In this document: one piece after another, positions 15,394-20,171 of the stretch
Layout of the letters: every line of letters begins with the position of its first letter
How positions within the stretch are numbered: position 1 is the first letter of the stretch
Source of the DNA: Thermodesulfobacteriaceae bacterium
GTDB taxonomy: Bacteria > Desulfobacterota > Dissulfuribacteria > Dissulfuribacterales > UBA3076
Reading direction: 5' to 3'
Assembly: GCA_012961845.1 (NCBI GenBank)
Contig: DTYO01000005.1
Span: forward strand, 1-20,171
Length of the DNA: 20,171 nt
Translations under genes and position numbers: made by a program
Notes under the pieces: model-generated
Seen by the model: the letters and a program-made list of their open reading frames with translations, nothing else
Database searches by the model: none
What the model was told of the DNA's origin: nothing

Positions 15394-16407
15394 TCAGCCC
15401 TTTCCCTGCATAATACTTGTAGCCTTTTCCACATCGCCCCGACTACCTATGATGAGGGGAATCCTCTCGTGCAGAGATGACGCCTTAATATCCAGAATCC
15501 TCTGTTTGCCGTCTGTAGCCGCGCCTCCTGCCTGTTCCTGAATAAAAGCCATGGGAGCAGCTTCACACAGGAGCCGCAGCTTGCCCCTGGGCTTGGAAGG
15601 GTCCTTACTGTCTGCGGGATACATGAAGATTCCACCGTACAGCATGTTCCTGTGAAAGTCCGCCACCAGAGAGCCTATATACCTGGTGGAATAGGGTGTT
15701 CCCCGGTGGGTTTCCGAAGACTTGAAATATTCTACGGCCCGCCTGGTGTTCTCATCCCAGTAACTGCAGTTTGACTCATTGACTGAATAACACTTTCCAT
15801 GCTCAGGAGTCTTGATGTCAGGATGAGAAAGCAGGAACTCGCCTACTGAAGGATCCAGGGTAAAACCGTGCGTACCCTTTCCCGTGGTATATACAAGCAT
15901 TGTGCTGGGACCGTACAGAAAATATCCAGCTGCCACCTGTTCGGAGCCATATCTCAGAAAATCCTGCAGGCTTACGTCTTCACCGTCATCCACCATTCTG
16001 TGAATGGAAAAGATGGTGCCGATATTAACGTTGACATCTATATTGGAAGAGCCGTCCAGGGGGTCGAATATGAGAATATAGTTGCCTTTGGGCATATTGT
16101 CAGGAACTCTGATTATCTCTGCGTTTTCCTCCGAAGACATGGCACACAGGACTCCCGCCCTCTTCATCCTGTAAATAAGAGCGTTGTTGGCAAATTCATC
16201 CAGTTTTCTGACATTTTCGCCCTGCACATTCACCTCCCCGGTAAGACCAAGGATATCCACCAGGCCGGCCTTGTTTACTTCCCTTGATATGATCTTGGCA
16301 GAAAAAATCAGTTCATTCAGGAGCCTCGTGAACCGCCCTGTTGCCATGGGAGATTCTTTCTGATGGATCAGTATGTGTTCCGTGACGGTAATGCCTAATT
16401 GTTCCAT
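15394..16407 (-). CDS. fbp: Fructose-1,6-bisphosphatase, class I
   Basis: The enzyme removes the 1-phosphate of fructose 1,6-bisphosphate in gluconeogenesis in the cytoplasm. The 337 residues match class I length. Metal-site motifs are present: SSEE at 91-94 and DPLDGSSNIDVNV at 115-127. Later blocks include YSTRYIGSLVADFHRNMLYGGIFMYP, summarised here (about residues 240-265), and GKLRLLCEAAPMAFI with the Lys that binds the sugar phosphate. The ATG at 16407 has a good GAGGAG ribosome site 9 bases upstream. The next gene on the strand, htpX, is 151 bases away, so fbp may be transcribed alone. Nothing unusual is seen in the protein. Confidence 0.96.
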   Translation of the reverse strand: MEQLGITVTEHILIHQKESPMATGRFTRLLNELIFSAKIISREVNKAGLVDILGLTGEVNVQGENVRKLDEFANNALIYRMKRAGVLCAMSSEENAEIIRVPDNMPKGNYILIFDPLDGSSNIDVNVNIGTIFSIHRMVDDGEDVSLQDFLRYGSEQVAAGYFLYGPSTMLVYTTGKGTHGFTLDPSVGEFLLSHPDIKTPEHGKCYSVNESNCSYWDENTRRAVEYFKSSETHRGTPYSTRYIGSLVADFHRNMLYGGIFMYPADSKDPSKPRGKLRLLCEAAPMAFIQEQAGGAATDGKQRILDIKASSLHERIPLIIGSRGDVEKATSIMQGKG

Positions 16408-16931
16408 GTTGTACTACTCCTCTCTACTGATCTGCCGCGCTGCCGGGCATTCGAACTGCAGGAAGTATGACTTCATTTCAGCCGCCCTGCATCTGCAGCA
16501 CAATTGGAACAGCTGTAGGATAGACGGCCAAGCTTATATTTGCGCACATGTTTTCTTCTTCCCCCTGTAGATCACCCTGCCGGATGTACGGCAGCTTCAG
16601 ATATTTCATCTTTCTATTCAGTTTAGACAATTATCAGGATACAATCAAATGATCACCTTCACTCCAGATCGATTTCCTGAAAAAATCACGTGAACTGAAA
16701 TCATTCAGAACCTCCTCATTGCAAATTTGTTAAATACCGGTAAAGTAATCTGCTGTATTCCTGACAGAATCTCCGGAACACCAGGCATCCCCAAACATCA
16801 GGGATTTTATCTGATGACAAGACTCACGAGAAAAATAACCACAGACATTGTGCTGATATTTCGAAGATTGCTTTTTGAGGGCAAAGCGGCCATTGAGCAA
16901 AAGAACAATTTTTAGAGAAGCCCTTTTGAAG
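16408..16931. other. 524-base non-coding region between divergent fbp and GAF fragment
   Basis: Open frames on both strands are short and show no domain. The region must carry the fbp promoter (minus strand) and perhaps one for the plus-strand genes, but I cannot place them with confidence. No tRNA, repeat array or clear hairpin was seen. Confidence 0.5.
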
Positions 16932-17315
16932 ATGCCCCTGATATCTGGTCTTACCGGCACTATGAAAGGTTCCATTCTGAAGACAGGCGATAAAGTCGAA
17001 ACATCCCGCTTTTCCATAACAGAAGAGGAAAACATCAGCCACAGAGAGCTCAAGAAGCTCACGTGCCTCTACAAGGTCACAAAAGCTCTGTTCAGCACCA
17101 TGGACATCAAGGCGGCTCTGCAGAAGGTCATGAATATTATCTCCACCAGGATGGCCATGACCAGGGCAGCTGAAATACTTGACACCAGGCTCAGGATAAT
17201 TAACTACAAGATAAAAAATATTCCATCAACCCCTCTGTTTTCAAGACATCTTCCTGACGCCGCCTGCATAATCGAACCACAGACAACTCCATGCTGCATA
17301 ATGACCCAAAAATAA
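16932..17315 (+). pseudogene. Truncated GAF-like fragment, possibly from a sigma-54 regulator
   Basis: The frame encodes about 127 residues. Residues 36-75 (HRELKKLTCLYKVTKALFS then TMDIKAALQKVMNIISTRMAM) resemble the start of a GAF domain as found at the N-terminus of NifA-like regulators, where a helix LYEISKAL..S.D...AL..VL is typical. After MAMTRAAEILDT the similarity fades; the tail (ACIIEPQTTPCCIMTQK) is unlike any domain, and no AAA+ or DNA-binding part follows in any frame. The frame ends at TAA 17313-17315, overlapping the presumed pcnB start by 25 bases. It could be a small real gene, but a decayed remnant seems more likely. The start at 16932 is a choice among weak options. Confidence 0.45.
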
Positions 17316-18631
17316 ATTTTCGAGAAAACGACTCACGGGATACCTGCCGGACAGACGAGATCCTGGGCCGGAAAGGAACGCTCACTGCAGAACAGCCGTA
17401 TCTGTTCGATAATCTCGTACAGGCACCTCAGATTGTTGCCCGCCCCGATCACTGCATAAGCCGCAAAAATATCGATCGTGAAGCCCTTAAGGTTCTGTAC
17501 CGCCTCAAGGATAAAGGCTATATCGCCTACTTGGTCGGAGGCAGTGTCAGGGACCTGCTCCTAGACAGGACTCCAAAAGATTTCGACGTGGGGACCAATG
17601 CAAAACCGGAAGAGATAAGAAAGATATTCCGAAACAGCAGGATCATCGGCAAACGGTTCCGGCTGGTACATGTCTATTTCAAGGGCGGCAAGATAATAGA
17701 GGTTTCCACATTCAGGCGTCAGAGCGACTGCGATGACAGGGAAGCGGCAAGAAAAGGCCTCACAGACAACAGTATATTCGGTACCCCTCAGGAAGATGCA
17801 TTCCGCAGGGACCTTACCATCAACGGCCTGTTCTATAATATCGCAGACTTTAGTGTGATAGATTATGTTGGCGGTATCAGGGACCTCAGAGACGGGATAA
17901 TCAGGATCATCGGCGAAGATCCAGTCCGGAGATCTCTCAGGGATCCTGTAAGGATGATGAGGGCGGTCCGACATGCGGCAAGGACCGGCTTTGCCATAGA
18001 AAAAAACACGTGGGAGGCCATGGCGGCCCACAGCAGCAAGATCAGGCTGTGTTCCGTCCCACGGGTAAGGGACGAATGGCTCAAGGATCTCCAGAGCGGC
18101 TCCAGCAGCACCTGGGCAGACCTAATGCTGCAAAGCGGCCTATTCCAGGCGATCTATCCTGCATACGCCCGGACACTCAAAGGGAAAAGAGCCGATTCCG
18201 TAAAGAAAATGCTCGTCAGGCTTCTGAACAGTCTGGACCGCCTGATTGCCGCTGAAAAAACTGTCTCAGAACCTTTCATACTGGCGCTGCTGTTCTATCC
18301 CATTCTCCATGTGACCCCTGAATGGAACATCCTTCGATCCAGACGTTTGCGCTGGCCCACATATGAAGTCCGGGCCATGATCAATGATTTGATATATCCT
18401 TACGATTTCAGCAGGTCCGTCAGGGACATCACATCCAGAATTCTGGCAGGACTCTGGGTCACAGAGACATGTCTTGCAAGAAATTCGTGGCCCCAAAAGG
18501 TATGGAACAAGTCAACGTTCCAGGATACCATCACCTTGTTCAACTTCGTGAGACATGCATTGGGCCAGGATTCAATAGGTTCGGAACCGCACAAGAAGAA
18601 ATGGACCAGGAAGAGAAAGAAAAAAAGGTAG
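17291..18631 (+). CDS. pcnB: Poly(A) polymerase, PcnB type
   Basis: PcnB adds poly(A) tails to RNA 3' ends, marking them for decay. The 446-residue protein has the class II nucleotidyltransferase head: LVGGSVRDLLLDRTPKDFDVGTNAKPEEI (summarised; Gly83-Gly84, Asp97 and Asp99 as catalytic acids), RNSRIIGKRFRLVHV (114-128, typical of PcnB rather than CCA-adding enzymes), EDAFRRDLTINGLFYN and EDPVRRSLRDPVRMMRAVRHAAR, followed by a helical body and a strongly basic tail (KKKWTRKRKKKR) likely to bind RNA. The presumed ATG at 17291 lacks a ribosome site and overlaps the preceding frame; the conserved part begins near residue 50, so the true start may be later. There is a GC-rich hairpin after the stop. 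Confidence 0.9.
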   Translation: MLHNDPKINFRENDSRDTCRTDEILGRKGTLTAEQPYLFDNLVQAPQIVARPDHCISRKNIDREALKVLYRLKDKGYIAYLVGGSVRDLLLDRTPKDFDVGTNAKPEEIRKIFRNSRIIGKRFRLVHVYFKGGKIIEVSTFRRQSDCDDREAARKGLTDNSIFGTPQEDAFRRDLTINGLFYNIADFSVIDYVGGIRDLRDGIIRIIGEDPVRRSLRDPVRMMRAVRHAARTGFAIEKNTWEAMAAHSSKIRLCSVPRVRDEWLKDLQSGSSSTWADLMLQSGLFQAIYPAYARTLKGKRADSVKKMLVRLLNSLDRLIAAEKTVSEPFILALLFYPILHVTPEWNILRSRRLRWPTYEVRAMINDLIYPYDFSRSVRDITSRILAGLWVTETCLARNSWPQKVWNKSTFQDTITLFNFVRHALGQDSIGSEPHKKKWTRKRKKKR

Positions 18632-18652
18632 TATCTTCTGCAAAAAGGAGCA

Positions 18653-18670
18653 GCAGGGCGGAGGCCCTGC
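18653..18670 (+). terminator. GC-rich hairpin after pcnB
   Basis: GCAGGGC (18653-18659) and GCCCTGC (18664-18670) form a perfect 7-bp stem with a GGAG loop, 22 bases after the pcnB stop. No T-run follows, so it may be a weak terminator or a 3'-end protecting hairpin. Confidence 0.4.
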
Positions 18671-18781
18671 AATCAGATTGATCGCTTCACAAACCGAACA
18701 GAAAGCAACTGAATTAAATTACAGCAGTATTTCATGTCGACTACAGGGTACCTCTGAAATATTCAAGGAAACTCAACGTTT

Positions 18782-19234
18782 ATGAAACTACATCAAAACG
18801 CAAAAGAGCTTGTTCTGATCCAGGTAGAAGGGCTGGGCCTGATCCTCGGTGAAATAAGATATAACCGCCAGACGGAAACTATAATTTTCGCCCTTGAGAA
18901 GTCGGGATTTTTCGACCTCTATTTCCCATGTACGTTAATATTCGACCAGAACAGTGGACCAGTAGTCCGACCCCACATCCTCACAGCAATGACCACTTCA
19001 TCCATCAGGATACAGAGATCAAGGGTTTCATGTTTCATCCTTGAAACGGATATAAATCCTCAGCTGGTACAACAGTACCACGACATATTGAATGCGCTGA
19101 CACTCCAAGAAAGCCCTTCCAGCACAAAAAGCTCCGGAGAGGATGAACCGTCCGAAAAGCCGGAACGTCCTGGAAAGCCGAGGATTATCAACCTCCATGA
19201 CCAGGACAGGAACAGGGACAAAGACAGATCCTGA
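18782..19234 (+). CDS. Unknown protein translationally coupled to lgt
   Basis: The 150-residue protein has no signal peptide or membrane segment. The first 110 residues look like a small folded beta-rich domain (ELVLIQVEGLGLILGEI, TIIFALEKSGFFDLYFP, RIQRSRVSCFILETDI); the last 40 are charged and low in complexity (GEDEPSEKPERPGKP, DQDRNRDKDRS). I cannot assign a family. AAGGAAA lies about 10 bases before the ATG. Its TGA (19232-19234) overlaps the ATG of lgt by one base, so the two are very likely translated together. This suggests, but does not show, a link to lipoprotein synthesis or simple co-regulation. Confidence 0.75.
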   Translation: MKLHQNAKELVLIQVEGLGLILGEIRYNRQTETIIFALEKSGFFDLYFPCTLIFDQNSGPVVRPHILTAMTTSSIRIQRSRVSCFILETDINPQLVQQYHDILNALTLQESPSSTKSSGEDEPSEKPERPGKPRIINLHDQDRNRDKDRS

Positions 19235-20052
19235 TGCTCACATATCCCGATATAGATCCTGTCATAATAGGATTCGGGCCGGTAGCACTGAGATGGTACG
19301 GCCTCATGTATCTTCTCGGTTTTGCCACATCCTACTTTCTCATCCGAATACAGATTAATGAGGAATACGGATCAACCGGAAAGAGCCCTGGCGAGGCCTT
19401 CGGCAGAAAGAGCATGGAGTGCGGCCATCTTGAAGGTCTGATGGTCTGGCTTGTAATCGGGATTGTTTTGGGAGGAAGGCTCGGTTATGTTCTTTTTTAC
19501 AATTTTCCCTATTTCATCAGCCACCCGCAAGAAATCCTGGCCACATGGCACGGGGGAATGTCTTTTCATGGAGGGGTACTGGGTGCCGTAGCGGGAGGGA
19601 GAATCCATACCCTGCGTCATGGCCTCGATTTCTGGAAATGGGCAGACCGGATCATAGTAACCGCACCCATAGGCTTGGGACTGGGCAGGATCGGCAACTT
19701 TATCAACGGTGAATTATACGGGCGCCCTGCCGATGTGCCATGGGCCATGATATTTCCCCAGGGCGGGCTGGTGGCCAGACACCCTTCACAACTCTATGAA
19801 GCTTTTCTGGAAGGCGTCCTCCTGTTTGTAGTCCTCTGGCCCCTGAGACACCGCCCGTGGGCCACCGGCAGAAAGCTGGCCCTGTTCCTGATGCTGTACG
19901 CCATATGCAGGATTATCGCAGAATTTTTCAGGGAGCCGGATCCCCAGCTTGGTTTCATAATGTTCAGGTGGCTTACAATGGGTCAGATACTGAGCATCCT
20001 TTTTTTTGGAGCAGGAATCCTGATATGGTGGAGAAGAAAGACTGTTCCATGA
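19234..20052 (+). CDS. lgt: Prolipoprotein diacylglyceryl transferase
   Basis: Lgt transfers diacylglycerol from phosphatidylglycerol to the lipobox cysteine, the first step of lipoprotein maturation, in the inner membrane. The 272-residue protein is full length with about seven hydrophobic segments. Conserved blocks: RWYGLMYLLGF (20-30), GGRLGYVLFYN (80-90), HGGMSFHGG with His106 and His112, the family signature GRIGNFINGELYGR (151-164, Arg152), HPSQLYEA (183-190), and RIIAEFFREPDPQLGF near the end. The start at ATG 19234 overlaps the stop of the preceding gene. An insert-like stretch (residues 45-65, GSTGKSPGEAFGRKSMECG) lies between the first two membrane parts. With Lnt in the same window, the cell makes triacylated lipoproteins. 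Confidence 0.95.
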   Translation: MLTYPDIDPVIIGFGPVALRWYGLMYLLGFATSYFLIRIQINEEYGSTGKSPGEAFGRKSMECGHLEGLMVWLVIGIVLGGRLGYVLFYNFPYFISHPQEILATWHGGMSFHGGVLGAVAGGRIHTLRHGLDFWKWADRIIVTAPIGLGLGRIGNFINGELYGRPADVPWAMIFPQGGLVARHPSQLYEAFLEGVLLFVVLWPLRHRPWATGRKLALFLMLYAICRIIAEFFREPDPQLGFIMFRWLTMGQILSILFFGAGILIWWRRKTVP

Positions 20053-20161
20053 AATGACCTCTCTGTGCAGTTGAGATTCTTCAAAAAACTGAATACCAGG
20101 AAAATTCATCAGTCTTTAAAACCGGATAATTCAGTTCGCGGGTTTGCCGAAGATATAAAGC

Positions 20162-20168
20162 GGAGGGA
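20162..20168 (+). promoter_or_regulatory. Strong ribosome-binding site for a gene beyond the window
   Basis: GGAGGGA lies 3 bases from the right edge, after a 100-base non-coding stretch following lgt. A plus-strand gene probably starts just outside the window. Confidence 0.35.
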
Positions 20169-20171
20169 GCA

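Noticed and set aside
20087..20136. AACTGAAT/ATTCAGTT inverted repeat after lgt
   Set aside because: The arms are AT-rich, 8 bases, with a 34-base loop and no T-tract, too weak to call a terminator.
1..20171. CRISPR array, rRNA, riboswitch or replication origin
   Set aside because: No regularly spaced direct repeats, rRNA-like segments, known aptamer patterns or DnaA-box clusters were seen on reading through.

Overview
The window looks like a chromosome segment from a Gram-negative anaerobe, most likely a Desulfobacterota (delta-proteobacterial) organism. This is inferred from gene content: Lnt and Lgt for lipoprotein maturation imply an outer membrane, lnt sits directly before prfB, and there are a lone MEMO (AmmeMemoRadiSam B) protein, a small rubredoxin-like cysteine-rich protein, a PcnB-type poly(A) polymerase and a B12-type radical SAM enzyme of the RiPP-methyltransferase kind. 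No species can be named from sequence alone.

Layout. 1-180: possible remnant of a response-regulator receiver domain on the minus strand, cut by the window edge. 262-3752 (+): HsdR-N-like protein, lnt and prfB; prfB carries the classic +1 programmed frameshift. birA (3731-4660, -) converges on prfB and overlaps its 3' end by 22 bases. A short AT-rich divergent region separates birA from the MEMO-family gene (4808-5611, +). A tRNA-Gln(CUG) with its own promoter and terminator follows (5766-5948).

5.9-9.5 kb is a decayed accessory stretch. It holds a Y1 (HUH) transposase broken by two frameshifts and two stop codons, an intact rubredoxin-like gene, and a secreted purple-acid-phosphatase-like metallophosphoesterase broken by two TAG codons and a frameshift. 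Two diverged copies of a short repeat lie near its two ends. It is followed by a staphylococcal-nuclease-like protein with an altered active site and a small HTH/zinc-ribbon regulator.

10.6-16.4 kb is all minus strand: fbp, then htpX, an EamA-type transporter and a radical SAM/B12 enzyme spaced 17 and 31 bases apart, so htpX-eamA-rSAM is probably one transcript, followed after a 170-base gap by a TPR-containing protein of unknown function. The radical SAM enzyme resembles RiPP-maturation C-methyltransferases but has an unusual CX4CX2C cluster motif; with a membrane protease and a transporter beside it, this is the best candidate for an undescribed system here.

16.9-20.05 kb (+): a truncated GAF-like fragment, pcnB, and a small unknown gene overlapping lgt by one base. 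The two lipoprotein enzymes Lnt and Lgt therefore lie near opposite ends of the window but in separate units.
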